From a virus: DNA of 64,000 nt. The position numbers and the translations under genes were made by a program. The notes under the pieces are model-generated. The model saw only the letters and a program-made list of their open reading frames with translations. It was not told the DNA's origin and made no database searches. Location of the stretch: IMG/VR virus record IMGVR_UViG_3300045972_000071, positions 1-64,000 of that record. The stretch is one strand, 5' to 3'. Shown here piece after piece: positions 39,627-48,258 of this stretch. Numbering within the stretch: the first letter of the stretch is position 1; the number at the start of each line of letters is the position of its first letter.

Positions 39627-40725
39627 ACGCAGGAAACAGATGAAGAATGACATGGCGGACCGTCTGCAAGAATCGTACAACAGCAAAGATTCTTCCGGTA
39701 AGTTCAAAAGTATATTCCTGAAAGACAAGATCGGTAACGTCCAGAAATGGAAAGCGTCCGAAGATGAACACTTCCTGAACATCATCCCATTCATTGCCGG
39801 TAACAACATGCCTATCGTTGACGGTAAGAAACTCGCCGCTGGTAAAGTTGCTCACTGTCTTGATGTGTGGGTACACGGTAAAGTCGGCATCAACGAGGAC
39901 AGCTACATCTGTCTTGCTCGCTCTTACGGTGGTAAGTGTCCTATCTGCGAGGAGCAAGCCGAACTCCGCAAACAGGATGATTATGATGATAAGTATGTCA
40001 AGTCATTGAATCCTTCTCGCCGTGTTGTCTACAACATCGAGTGCCTTGATTCTGACAAAGAAGCAAAGAAAGGTTTGCAGTATTTTGAAGTATCACACTA
40101 CCTCTTTGAAAAAGAACTGACTGAAATCGCTAAGAAACCCCGCGGTGGTGGATTCATTACTTATCAGGATCCAGATGATGGCAAGATCGTTTTCTTCCGC
40201 AAGAGTGGCAGTGGGCCAACAAACACAAAATACTCAGCGTTCAAGTTCGAGGACAGAACTGAAATTGTCTCCGATGATATTCTTGATGCCGCTCTTGTTC
40301 TTGACGAATGCATTCACATTCCTTCTTATGAAGAAGTGAAAAACGCATTCTACGGTACAGAATCAGAAGTTGACCCTGAGGCTCTGGAAGAGCGCAAGAC
40401 CGAATCTGAAAGTACACGTAGACAATCAGCACCGCCTAAGTTCAAATGCCCTGGCGATCGTCCTACTGACTTCGGTGATCTGGAAGCATGTGATGATTGT
40501 CCAGATGTTGACGCTTGTGAGAAAGAATTGGAAGCTAAGGAAGAAGCCGACCTGGCTGCTAAAACTGCTCAAGAAGAGAAAGCAGAAGTGAAAGAAACCC
40601 CCTCGGCTACACGGCGTGTACGTTCTTCTGCATCTGAGGAAGCGTCTGTTGAGAAAGAGACCGTAGCTGAATCGACTACCGATCAGACTGAAGGTCGCAG
40701 ACTTCGCCGTAGACCAGGCGCTTAG
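39613..40725 (+). CDS. gp32-like single-stranded DNA-binding protein
   Basis: 370 residues. The N-terminal KMKPSERR-type basic arm, the core with KWKASEDEHFLNIIPF and a CPICEEQAELRK zinc site, then YNIECLDSDKE, resemble T4-gp32-type SSBs of large phages. After about residue 265 comes a second Cys motif (CPGDRP...CDDCPDVDACEKE) and an acidic, then Arg-rich disordered tail. Protects ssDNA and works with UvsX. ATG with AAAGGAG. Confidence 0.8.
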   Translation: MKPSERRKQMKNDMADRLQESYNSKDSSGKFKSIFLKDKIGNVQKWKASEDEHFLNIIPFIAGNNMPIVDGKKLAAGKVAHCLDVWVHGKVGINEDSYICLARSYGGKCPICEEQAELRKQDDYDDKYVKSLNPSRRVVYNIECLDSDKEAKKGLQYFEVSHYLFEKELTEIAKKPRGGGFITYQDPDDGKIVFFRKSGSGPTNTKYSAFKFEDRTEIVSDDILDAALVLDECIHIPSYEEVKNAFYGTESEVDPEALEERKTESESTRRQSAPPKFKCPGDRPTDFGDLEACDDCPDVDACEKELEAKEEADLAAKTAQEEKAEVKETPSATRRVRSSASEEASVEKETVAESTTDQTEGRRLRRRPGA

Positions 40726-40727
40726 TC

Positions 40728-41795
40728 ATGGCGGGCATAGTTCGCAGAAGTGTAGGCAACTCCGTAGCATCGGATATCAAAGAAAATAAATCCGATGAAT
40801 CAACAACACCCAGTGGGGCTAACGTCCCGACAAACTTTGCAACAACTGTATCCACTGGTTCTACACTTCTCGATCTTGCTATATCAGGAGGCCGTCTCGA
40901 AAGGGGCGGCATTCCTGGTGGCATTATCGTAGAGATATTTGGACCATCCGGTGCAGGAAAATCAGCATTACTCTCAGAACTATCAGCATCTACTCAGTCC
41001 CGTGGTGGCAAAGTCAAATTCTTGGATCCAGAGGCACGTCTTGACAAAGCGTACACTGAAATTTATGGTGTAAATATCAAAGAGGACTTTGAATATGCAC
41101 GTCCCGATACTGTATCCGGTATGTTTGTTGACGAAATATGGAACTGGGATACACCGAATAAAGATGTAATTAACATGATTGCCGCTGACTCACTCGCCGC
41201 ATTATCTACAAATATGGAGATGGACAATGACGACGGAGATAAAATGGGAATGCGGAGAGCGAAAGAGTTTTCTGAAGGACTGCGTAAAACTTGCCGTCTT
41301 ATCGCTCAAAACAACTGGCTTATTGCCATGTCTAACCAAATCAGAATGGGAGAAGGTGGGAAAGTCACGACACCCGGAGGACATGGCGTTCCATTTTATG
41401 CATCGTTGCGAATGCAGATTAAGCCCGGATACCCTACATCAAAGATTGTCAAGAAGAAGAAGATGGGCAAAACGGAGGTTTCTAAGGTACTGGGAATCTT
41501 ATCTGAGGTTACTATCGTTAAATCATCAGTCGATGATCCTTGGAGAACAGCACCTCTATCTATCATCTTTGGATATGGCATCGACACCATCCGTGACGAG
41601 TTGCAGTATTATAAGGATCTCACAGGGGAGACCACTTATAATTGCTTTGATAAAACGTATGCCGCAATGGACCCAGCTATCGCTTTCATCGAAGATAATG
41701 GATTCAAACGGAAACTCCAAGATCGAACAATCGGTCTTTGGAACGAAGTGCAAGACAAATTCAAAACTAACCGCAGAGTAAAGGACAGGAGATAA
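40728..41795 (+). CDS. RecA/UvsX-like recombinase
   Basis: 355 residues. GGIIVEIFGPSGAGKSALLS (Walker A), VKFLDPEARLD, VINMIAADSLAAL (Walker B), IAMSNQIRMGE and a GGHGVPFYASLRM segment follow RecA/UvsX order. Catalyses strand exchange in recombination-dependent replication. Starts 2 nt after the SSB stop. Confidence 0.92.
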   Translation: MAGIVRRSVGNSVASDIKENKSDESTTPSGANVPTNFATTVSTGSTLLDLAISGGRLERGGIPGGIIVEIFGPSGAGKSALLSELSASTQSRGGKVKFLDPEARLDKAYTEIYGVNIKEDFEYARPDTVSGMFVDEIWNWDTPNKDVINMIAADSLAALSTNMEMDNDDGDKMGMRRAKEFSEGLRKTCRLIAQNNWLIAMSNQIRMGEGGKVTTPGGHGVPFYASLRMQIKPGYPTSKIVKKKKMGKTEVSKVLGILSEVTIVKSSVDDPWRTAPLSIIFGYGIDTIRDELQYYKDLTGETTYNCFDKTYAAMDPAIAFIEDNGFKRKLQDRTIGLWNEVQDKFKTNRRVKDRR

Positions 41796-41796
41796 C

Positions 41797-42084
41797 ATGC
41801 AAGTTACGCTTATCAAAGTAGAAGGTATTTTGTTCGTTGGACAGACCGAAGAGGGTAGACCCTCACTCATTAAAAACCCCAGAATGGTATTTGCAAATCA
41901 TGAAACCGGAGAAGTCAGTGTGGCGAAGTGTATTGCTAATCCCAAAGAAATGATGGTACCTACTGCACCGACTTTCGTTTATACCAGCAATGATGCAGAA
42001 TTTGATAAGTTCTACCTTGATGCTATAGTAGAAGAAGGTGTAATTATAACCCCTCCTGTGAAGAACATCAAAATAGTTAAGTAA
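41797..42084 (+). CDS. Hypothetical 95-residue protein
   Basis: ATG with AGGAGAT. Beta-rich (LIKVEGILFVGQ...), probably an OB- or SH3-like fold. Last gene of the SSB-UvsX operon; a strong terminator follows. Confidence 0.6.
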   Translation: MQVTLIKVEGILFVGQTEEGRPSLIKNPRMVFANHETGEVSVAKCIANPKEMMVPTAPTFVYTSNDAEFDKFYLDAIVEEGVIITPPVKNIKIVK

Positions 42085-42105
42085 AACATATGCATCATTG
42101 ACATT

Positions 42106-42136
42106 AAAGCACGGAGAACTCACTCTCCGTGCTTTT
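42106..42136 (+). terminator. Strong intrinsic terminator
   Basis: AAAGCACGGAGA/TCTCCGTGCTTT, 6-nt loop, further T. Works in both directions by sequence. Confidence 0.9.
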
Positions 42137-42152
42137 AAAGTGAGGTTTTATA

Positions 42153-43037
42153 ATGCTGAATGACGCAACAATCAACAAAGTGATTATCCTTGATTCAAAT
42201 GCCGTATGTCACAAAGCGAAACACTCAATGGAGAGTTTATCCTATGAGGAAAAGAAAGTAGGTATTATCTTCGGGTACTTTGTTCAGATGTTGAAGTTGG
42301 CAAAGGATCACAAATCGAATCAGTTTGCACATACTTGGGACAGTAAAAGTTCCAATCGACTAAAATTGTTTCCTGCTTATAAAGAGAAGCGCAGGATGGG
42401 AGTAGATAAGACCGAAGAAGAAATAGAGTACGATGGATTAGCCTATGAGCAGTTTGATATGATACGTGATGAAATCATTCCAGCCATGGGATTTAAAAAT
42501 AACTTTCACTATCCTGGTTTTGAGGGTGATGATCTGATTGCAAGCATCATCGACAACAGCGGGGAAGAGCAAGAACTTGTTATGGTGACCGGTGATGAAG
42601 ATATGTTTCAGTGTCTTTGTGATGGTGTTGTAATGCAAAGGAAGAAGGGTGTTTATACTCATAAAGACTTTATGAAAGAGTATGGAATACCTGCTTACAA
42701 GTGGGCAGAAGTCAAAGCAATAGCTGGTTGTTCTACTGATGAAGTGCCAGGTATTCGTGGTGTCGGTGAAAAGACAGCCATTAAGTACTTGCTGAACATG
42801 TTGAAACCTACTACCAAAGCGTTTACTGATATAACTTCACAAGCAGGAAAAGAAATCATTGCCCGTAATCGCAAGTTGGTCACTTTGCCATTTAAAAACA
42901 CGCCTGATTTAATCTTGCAGAAAGACACCAAACTATCACTGGATGCTTTCTGTGATGTCTGCAACAAATACTCATTCCAGCACCTTCTTAAAAAGGAGAA
43001 TCTTTCACAATGGAAACGATACCTAAACTTAAAGTAG
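42153..43037 (+). CDS. 5'-3' exonuclease / flap endonuclease
   Basis: 294 residues, like T5 D15 and T4 RNase H class FEN. VIILDSNAVCHKAKHSM, WDSKSSNRLKLFPAYKEKRR, FEGDDLIAS, VMVTGDEDMFQCL and the helix-hairpin-helix DEVPGIRGVGEKTAIKYL carry the metal-binding Asp/Glu set. Removes RNA primers and flaps, complementing a PolA without its own 5' nuclease domain. Confidence 0.92.
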   Translation: MLNDATINKVIILDSNAVCHKAKHSMESLSYEEKKVGIIFGYFVQMLKLAKDHKSNQFAHTWDSKSSNRLKLFPAYKEKRRMGVDKTEEEIEYDGLAYEQFDMIRDEIIPAMGFKNNFHYPGFEGDDLIASIIDNSGEEQELVMVTGDEDMFQCLCDGVVMQRKKGVYTHKDFMKEYGIPAYKWAEVKAIAGCSTDEVPGIRGVGEKTAIKYLLNMLKPTTKAFTDITSQAGKEIIARNRKLVTLPFKNTPDLILQKDTKLSLDAFCDVCNKYSFQHLLKKENLSQWKRYLNLK

Positions 43038-43462
43038 CCGCAGTGCCTAGTTTTAGAGATATATGTGGATGCGGACATCCTTCATCAGATCACATGACGA
43101 AAACATCCTCTGATTATGTGAACACAGGTAAATGCACTACTGGCACATGCGATTGTGATGGATTTCACCGTCTTGTAGAACAGCCCGCAGTTGTGTCCAC
43201 GATCACTGTTAATCCTAAATCCGCAAAGATTATTAAATTGATGTTTGATGAACTGGAGAAGGCTGACAAGAAGTATCCTCACGATAAAATGTCACGTAAG
43301 GAACTGAAATGCTCCCTCGCCACCGTTAAATGTGAATTTGAAGAATTGAAGCGGGAAACAAAGCGCAAAAAGAGGGATATGAATCTTATGCAGAAAGAGG
43401 CTATCCAACTACTTGCAATGGCATTCAAATTCAATCGTGATGTTATCTTTGAGAGGGACTAA
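43010..43462 (+). CDS. Cys-rich N-terminus, helical C-terminus, unknown
   Basis: 150 residues. CGCGHPSSDHM and CTTGTCDCDGFHR suggest a zinc fold; the second half is a charged helix (ELKRETKRKKRDMN). ATG with AAAAGGAG inside the FEN gene (28-nt overlap). May be a regulator. Confidence 0.6.
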   Translation: METIPKLKVAAVPSFRDICGCGHPSSDHMTKTSSDYVNTGKCTTGTCDCDGFHRLVEQPAVVSTITVNPKSAKIIKLMFDELEKADKKYPHDKMSRKELKCSLATVKCEFEELKRETKRKKRDMNLMQKEAIQLLAMAFKFNRDVIFERD

Positions 43463-43677
43463 TGGCGTTTCCACTGGGAAATAAAATGGGTGGCGGTGGT
43501 TATCATGCATACATCACCATACCTTTACTGAAAGAAAGAATGCAGGCCTTGAGAATATCCAGAGAAACAATGGAAGCTAGATCAGGTGTGTGCATGACTA
43601 CTATCCGCAGAGCAAGAGCAGGGTTTCGTATCAGAAAGCATTTAGCCGATTGTATTGTGGAGGTTCTCCGTGGATGA
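43462..43677 (+). CDS. Small helix-turn-helix protein
   Basis: 71 residues; PLLKERMQALRISRETMEA then SGVCMTTIRRARAG has Xre/Cro-like helix-turn-helix spacing. TAATG junction with the previous gene. A possible repressor of this region; no operator seen. Confidence 0.6.
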   Translation: MAFPLGNKMGGGGYHAYITIPLLKERMQALRISRETMEARSGVCMTTIRRARAGFRIRKHLADCIVEVLRG

Positions 43678-43708
43678 AACACTGGTATACACAATGATGT
43701 CTGCTTGA
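43670..43708 (+). pseudogene. Abandoned 5' end of the gene at 44389
   Basis: GTG-GAT-GAA-ACA... encodes VDETLVYTMMSA then stop, resembling MVDTYMLMTPED at the start of the gene after the HNH insertion. It overlaps the HTH gene stop, probably the original junction. Confidence 0.55.
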
Positions 43709-43763
43709 CAGTGTATGATTTATGATCTATCATGTACTTACTAAATAACTAGGAGGTACTATG
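43705..43763 (+). promoter_or_regulatory. Promoter and hairpin controlling HNH gene
   Basis: TTGACA, 17 nt, TATCAT (43705-43733). GTACTTACTA (43734-43743) pairs with TAGGAGGTAC (43750-43759) with one mismatch, covering the Shine-Dalgarno. Confidence 0.6.
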
Positions 43764-44396
43764 AGAGGTAAGAAAGTATGTAAAATTGAAGGATGTGGTG
43801 CTTACTGTTTTGGTAATGGTCTGTGTGGCAAGCATTATAGACAAATGCGGGATTACGGTAAAATATTTGCACGAACTATAAAAGACCCAAATGATTTTAT
43901 AATAGATGGTTCTATATGCAGAATAGGATGTTATGATTTGAAACATAATTTAAAAGGATATATAATAATAGATGCAGAGGACAGTGAAAAATGTAAACCG
44001 TTCAAATGGAATATGGGAACCGGTGGTCCTGTAGCTAAAGGAATAGTTTTGACTAATTTGATAATGAATAATGACCCAACTACAAAATTGGTAGTGGATC
44101 ACAAAGATAGGAATACTTGGGATAATAGGAAAGACAACCTCAGAATATGTACAGTTAAGGAAAACGCCAGAAATAGGGTTCATCCTAAAAATAAATCAGG
44201 TTACCGTGGAGTATCTTGGAGTAATAAAGAAAATAAATGGATTGCCACGATTCAACACGATAGTAAGCAAATGAGATTAGGATGTTTTACCGATATAATC
44301 GAAGCGGCAAAAATGTATAATATGATGGCAAAGGAGCTACACGGTGAGTTTGCGGTTCTGAATAAAATTCCACTTATTAGGAGAAGAAATGGTTGA
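43761..44396 (+). CDS. HNH homing endonuclease with AP2-like end
   Basis: 211 residues. N-terminal CKIEGCGAYC...CGKHYRQM finger, IIDGSICRIGC, YIIIDAEDSEKC, LTNLIMN, VDHKDRNTWDNRKDNLR (HNH), GYRGVSWSNKENKWIATI (AP2-like), and MAKELHGEFAVLNKI end. The first HNH His position has Thr-Asn (TNLIMN) instead of the HH of its relatives, so catalysis may be altered. Overlaps the next gene by 8 nt. Confidence 0.85.
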   Translation: MRGKKVCKIEGCGAYCFGNGLCGKHYRQMRDYGKIFARTIKDPNDFIIDGSICRIGCYDLKHNLKGYIIIDAEDSEKCKPFKWNMGTGGPVAKGIVLTNLIMNNDPTTKLVVDHKDRNTWDNRKDNLRICTVKENARNRVHPKNKSGYRGVSWSNKENKWIATIQHDSKQMRLGCFTDIIEAAKMYNMMAKELHGEFAVLNKIPLIRRRNG

Positions 44397-44658
44397 CACC
44401 TATATGTTAATGACGCCGGAAGATACTTATGATATTACCCTTATATCCACTATAGAAGTCCTCTTGCAAAAGCTACGTGCAAGACAGAAAGACAAGAAAC
44501 GTCTGTACCGTCTTGAGCAGGTAAACAGCGCACTTGTGACATTTGAAAATATGTATGAGGGGTGCATTCCAGAAGAATATTCTCATAAGGCACAAGCATT
44601 CGATGATATAGTAAATTCAGCATTGAGAGACTTGCAAATCATTCGAGGTGATAAGTGA
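44389..44658 (+). CDS. Hypothetical 89-residue helical protein
   Basis: ATG with TAGGAGAA at the end of the HNH gene. Basic helix (LLQKLRARQKDKKRLYRLE). Its original start seems to lie 720 nt upstream, before the HNH insertion. GTG of the resolvase overlaps its stop. Confidence 0.6.
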   Translation: MVDTYMLMTPEDTYDITLISTIEVLLQKLRARQKDKKRLYRLEQVNSALVTFENMYEGCIPEEYSHKAQAFDDIVNSALRDLQIIRGDK

Positions 44659-45314
44659 TAGTCATAGGAATTGACCAATCAAAACGATCTACTGCGGTGA
44701 CAGCCCTGGATGAATATGGTGATCTGTTTGGATTCTGTTTGATAAACCCCCCTCTGTACTATGACGGGGAAAAGCTGATAAATTATCAGTGGGAAAAACT
44801 GAGTTCATTCTTAGATAGTATGCCCAATGATGAAATAGTCATAGCCCTAGAGGGTGCGGCATTTGCCGCTGGTGGTGCTTCAAGTGATCTTCTGTGGGGT
44901 ATTCAGTGGTACATCAGAACACGCATACATGTTGAGTTTCCAGGGGTACCGATAGGTATTATAACTCCAGCTACTTGGCGTTCAAAGATTCTCCCTGCAT
45001 CTGAACAAAGAGAATGGAAAGCGAAGTGCGGGGGCAAGATTGGGCTGAAACACGGAGTAGTTGCAGTTACTCCGGAGTATATCAGATTACGATTTGAAGC
45101 ATATCTGGAAGGTATCAAAGCAATCATCCTGGTGGCAAAAGGGAAAGAACCCGACAGCAGAAGTAAAGTGTATAAGGAATGCCTGTTCGATCTTTGTGAT
45201 TCCTGGGGCATTGCTCAACACCGATTGTCACTTACGAAAAAGACAGCAAAGTTTGTTCCTGCACCGGCACCTAAAATGAGTAATATCAAAAGGAGATTCC
45301 CTAATGCTCAATGA
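44655..45314 (+). CDS. RuvC-like Holliday junction resolvase
   Basis: 219 residues from GTG 44655. RNase-H fold motifs: VIGIDQSKRSTAVTA (first Asp), VIALEGAAFAAG (Glu), GIITPATWRSKIL and LFDLCDSWGIAQH (C-terminal acidic residues). Cleaves branched DNA before packaging and in repair. Overlaps the SbcC N-half gene by 11 nt. Confidence 0.85.
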   Translation: MIVIGIDQSKRSTAVTALDEYGDLFGFCLINPPLYYDGEKLINYQWEKLSSFLDSMPNDEIVIALEGAAFAAGGASSDLLWGIQWYIRTRIHVEFPGVPIGIITPATWRSKILPASEQREWKAKCGGKIGLKHGVVAVTPEYIRLRFEAYLEGIKAIILVAKGKEPDSRSKVYKECLFDLCDSWGIAQHRLSLTKKTAKFVPAPAPKMSNIKRRFPNAQ

Positions 45315-46398
45315 ATTAGAGATAAGGAATTACCAATCTCATAAGCATACTTCTCTTTCATTTCATCCTGGAATGAATGTCATTACCGGAACATCTGATT
45401 CCGGTAAATCTGCCATTATGCGCTCCATGCTTTGGGCATTGAAGAACAGACCTGCAGGAGAATCTTTCAAGAACTGGGGTGCGAGCGCAACAGATGTCGT
45501 TGATGTGTCCATGGAATTTGATAATGACTATTTTACTAAGTCTCGTATAAAAGGGAAAAATAGTTATGAAACAGAAACGGACACTTATGAAGCACTACGG
45601 TCTGATGTACCTGACGCCATAAATGCCATTGCAAACATAACCGACTATAACATTCAGACACAATTTCAACCTTACTTCATGTTGCAAGATTCTGCCGGTG
45701 ATCGTGCTAAACAGTTAAACACACTTGTTGGTCTGGACATCATTGATTCTCTTTTTAAGAAACTGAATGGTAAGATTCAAGTCACAAAGACTTCGGTCAA
45801 AAGTTGTGAGGGATCCATTGTTAAAATCCAGGAACAGATTGACAGTGTTCAAGACCTGACTTCTATCGTGCAAACGACTGACAGAATGACTCTGACTATA
45901 GACAGCTATGAGAAAATGAAGGAGAGTGTGCGCTCCTTAAGCGAGAGCATCGGTAAATTAGTTGAGATTGACAGACAAATCACTGAAAAGTCCGAAATCC
46001 TAAAATCTGAACGCCCTCACCATCTGTTACAGAACAAAGTAGAATCACACCAGATTGATAAACTTCTTTGTGAAACATTAGCCGGGGATATTAAGAATCT
46101 GGTTAATACCAATGATAATTTAGATGATGATGTTGAGTGGTTGCAGATTGAGAAACCATATACCTCTCTTATAAATAAATGTAAAGAACGATCAGATTGG
46201 CAGTTTGACCTTAAGGACTTAAATGCAGATGTAAATGTTTTGTTGGATTTAACTAACAAAATTAGAAATGTAGGTACTGATTTAAGTGATATTATAAAGC
46301 TGTATACTGACAAACTTGCAGAAGAGAAGGTATGCCCTACATGCATGAGTAAGATAGGTTCTTTAACCTTAGAAAACATAAAAAGGAGTTTGGCATGA
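45304..46398 (+). CDS. SbcC/Rad50-like ATPase, N-terminal half
   Basis: 364 residues. LEIRNYQSHKHTSLSFHPG then GTSDSGKSAIMRSM (Walker A) and a Q-loop (FQPYFMLQDS), a coiled-coil arm, and CPTC near the end, the zinc hook. It stops right after the hook: signature motif and Walker B are absent and are encoded at 49408. The two chains probably join at the hook or head to form one Rad50-type unit. Confidence 0.85.
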   Translation: MLNELEIRNYQSHKHTSLSFHPGMNVITGTSDSGKSAIMRSMLWALKNRPAGESFKNWGASATDVVDVSMEFDNDYFTKSRIKGKNSYETETDTYEALRSDVPDAINAIANITDYNIQTQFQPYFMLQDSAGDRAKQLNTLVGLDIIDSLFKKLNGKIQVTKTSVKSCEGSIVKIQEQIDSVQDLTSIVQTTDRMTLTIDSYEKMKESVRSLSESIGKLVEIDRQITEKSEILKSERPHHLLQNKVESHQIDKLLCETLAGDIKNLVNTNDNLDDDVEWLQIEKPYTSLINKCKERSDWQFDLKDLNADVNVLLDLTNKIRNVGTDLSDIIKLYTDKLAEEKVCPTCMSKIGSLTLENIKRSLA

Positions 46399-46604
46399 CA
46401 AAGGTAAAAGTAATCAGGAATTTAGATTTACCAACTAAAGCCCCACTATCATTGACTATATCTATTTGGTTGCTTCTGGATAGATTACAAGTAAGTCCTG
46501 TATGGATGGGTGTGTACTACACAATATTTACCGTTATATGGATTAGTATAATCACCTCCTTTGTTATGCAGGAATCTGTACCCGTCAAATTTGAGGAGAA
46601 ATAA
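46395..46604 (+). CDS. 69-residue membrane protein
   Basis: Two hydrophobic segments (LSLTISIWLLLDRL and VYYTIFTVIWISIITSFVM). ATGA overlap with the SbcC half upstream and TAATG with the kinase downstream. Role unknown. Confidence 0.55.
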   Translation: MTKVKVIRNLDLPTKAPLSLTISIWLLLDRLQVSPVWMGVYYTIFTVIWISIITSFVMQESVPVKFEEK

Positions 46605-47119
46605 TGAGCCGACATCTTATCATAGTTAATGGTTATCCTAAGTCCGGCAAAGATGCCTTCGTTGACTACTGTTGCAGTGCGTTGGAAGATACACCGTACT
46701 GGACACGCAATGTATCAAGCGTTGATAACGTGAAGAAAGCGGCCTTGTTGTTAGGTTGGGACGGGGCTAAGGATGAATCTGGACGTAACTTCCTTTCAGA
46801 ACTGAAAGATTTAAGTACCCACACGTATGACGGTCCCATGCAATACATGCGGAGCGTGATTGAGTCTGTTCCAGAAACACACAATTTTGCTCTGTTCTTT
46901 CACATCCGAGAACCAGAAGAAATAGCAAAGTTTGTCACTTTGTATCCAAATACTATCACGGTGTGTGTTCACCGAATAGAATCAGAGAAAACATACATGA
47001 ACACTGGTGACCGGAATGTACTTGCTTATCCATATGATAAGCACATTGAAAACTATACCACTTTACGTGATCTGAAAGAGAAGGCTAACAAATTTGTGGA
47101 GGAATTAATATGCGAGTAG
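46604..47119 (+). CDS. Deoxynucleoside monophosphate kinase-like protein
   Basis: 171 residues. IIVNGYPKSGKDAFVDYC (P-loop) followed by a helical lid region; similar in size and start to phage dNMP kinases. Would phosphorylate dNMPs, including modified ones, for replication. Next to thyX, which supplies dTMP. Overlaps thyX by 10 nt. Confidence 0.7.
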   Translation: MSRHLIIVNGYPKSGKDAFVDYCCSALEDTPYWTRNVSSVDNVKKAALLLGWDGAKDESGRNFLSELKDLSTHTYDGPMQYMRSVIESVPETHNFALFFHIREPEEIAKFVTLYPNTITVCVHRIESEKTYMNTGDRNVLAYPYDKHIENYTTLRDLKEKANKFVEELICE

Positions 47120-47796
47120 TATTGATGGAACACACCCCTAATCCTGAGAAAGTAGTGGCACGTGCTGCCAAACAATGTTACTCTGCAGGATTCGTTGGTG
47201 ATGATTTTGTTGAAAATGCCGTTCATGATTGTACCGGTGCTGATATTAAACGCATTCGTGACGTATTTGCCAACGGTCACCTGTCCTGCTTTGAACACGC
47301 ATCATTCACTTTTGCTATTGAAGGTATTTCCAGAGCATGTTCCCACCAGCTTGTTCGTTTCCGTGTCGCTTCATTCAGTCAACAATCACAGCGGTACTGT
47401 CAGCTAGGTGAGAACTTTGCTTATGTTATCCCGCCATCCATTCAGAATAACCCAGAAGCGAAAAAACTGTTTGTTCGCACCATGCTTGAATTGAGCAAGA
47501 CCTATGAAATTCTTATCGCTAATGGAATACCTGCTGAGGATGCAAGGTTTGTCGCACCCAATGCCACAGAAACGAATATCGTAATGACCATGAATGCTAG
47601 GGAGTTACTCCACGCATTCAGTCTGCGGTGCTGTACACACGCTCAATGGGAAATTCGTGATATGTTCAATACGATGCTCCCAATGTGTAAAGAAGCGGCA
47701 CCACTTCTGTTTGAGAATGCGGGTGCGCCTTGTGATGTAAAGGGAACATGTCCTGAAGGTACTCGTTCATGTGGTAAAATTAACAATGCAGTTTAG
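47110..47796 (+). CDS. thyX: Flavin-dependent thymidylate synthase (ThyX)
   Basis: 228 residues. HLSCFEHASFTFAIEGISR and QLVRFRVASFSQQSQRY carry the ThyX signature; the usual RHRx7S appears as RFR-VASFSQQ-S, with Phe for His. The C-terminal NARELLHAFSLRCC and HAQWEIR are conserved. Makes dTMP from dUMP using FAD and methylene-tetrahydrofolate. ATG with TGGAGGA. Confidence 0.92.
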   Translation: MRVVLMEHTPNPEKVVARAAKQCYSAGFVGDDFVENAVHDCTGADIKRIRDVFANGHLSCFEHASFTFAIEGISRACSHQLVRFRVASFSQQSQRYCQLGENFAYVIPPSIQNNPEAKKLFVRTMLELSKTYEILIANGIPAEDARFVAPNATETNIVMTMNARELLHAFSLRCCTHAQWEIRDMFNTMLPMCKEAAPLLFENAGAPCDVKGTCPEGTRSCGKINNAV

Positions 47797-47986
47797 TATA
47801 AGGCATAAGTATCACAAAACTGGATCTGTATTTTCGGAAGAAGATGCCCCTGACTGGTTGACTGGAGTTAATACAGTCAGGGGTTCAACTATGGATTGCA
47901 GGTGGTTCTGGACAGACCATGTACTTACTCTTGAAGTAGGAAAGAGTGTTGACACTGATTTTCATACAATAACCAGACTAGTATAA
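47786..47986 (+). CDS. Hypothetical 66-residue protein
   Basis: ATG 47786 overlaps the thyX end; GTG 47771 is an alternative. Beta-rich (FSIRHKYHKTGSVF, VLTLEVGKSV), small beta-sheet protein. Unknown. Confidence 0.5.
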   Translation: MQFSIRHKYHKTGSVFSEEDAPDWLTGVNTVRGSTMDCRWFWTDHVLTLEVGKSVDTDFHTITRLV

Positions 47987-47996
47987 GAGGTGCAAC

Positions 47997-48212
47997 ATGG
48001 CAGATGATAAAGTGGTCCAATTACCTGGTACACAACAGAAGATTCCATTTGTTCAGTTAGTTAAACAGATGGTTGAAGAACTTCCGGCACAAATTGAGTA
48101 TTACCGTTGTGTTGCTAAGATCAAGAAGTCATATCAGAAAGACTTGATTGCTGAGGGGTTTACCAAAGATGAAGCATTCACTCTAGTCAGAGATATTTTC
48201 ACAGGTAAATGA
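47997..48212 (+). CDS. Hypothetical 71-residue protein
   Basis: ATG with AGAGGTG. Helical with SYQKDLIAEGFTKDEAF, the motif of small phage proteins in which Y-x-L-x-x-G-F-x-x-x-E/Q-A-L recurs. Function unknown. Promoter-like TATTAT for the SbcD gene follows. Confidence 0.6.
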   Translation: MADDKVVQLPGTQQKIPFVQLVKQMVEELPAQIEYYRCVAKIKKSYQKDLIAEGFTKDEAFTLVRDIFTGK

Positions 48213-48258
48213 AATACATGTTATTATCATAATAGATATTGAATTTAGTGAGGGTGTT

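Noticed and set aside
43761-44396. Group I intron around the HNH gene
   Set aside because: Flanks are complete neighbouring genes with duplicated ends, not split exons; no intron core is visible, so this is a free-standing homing gene.
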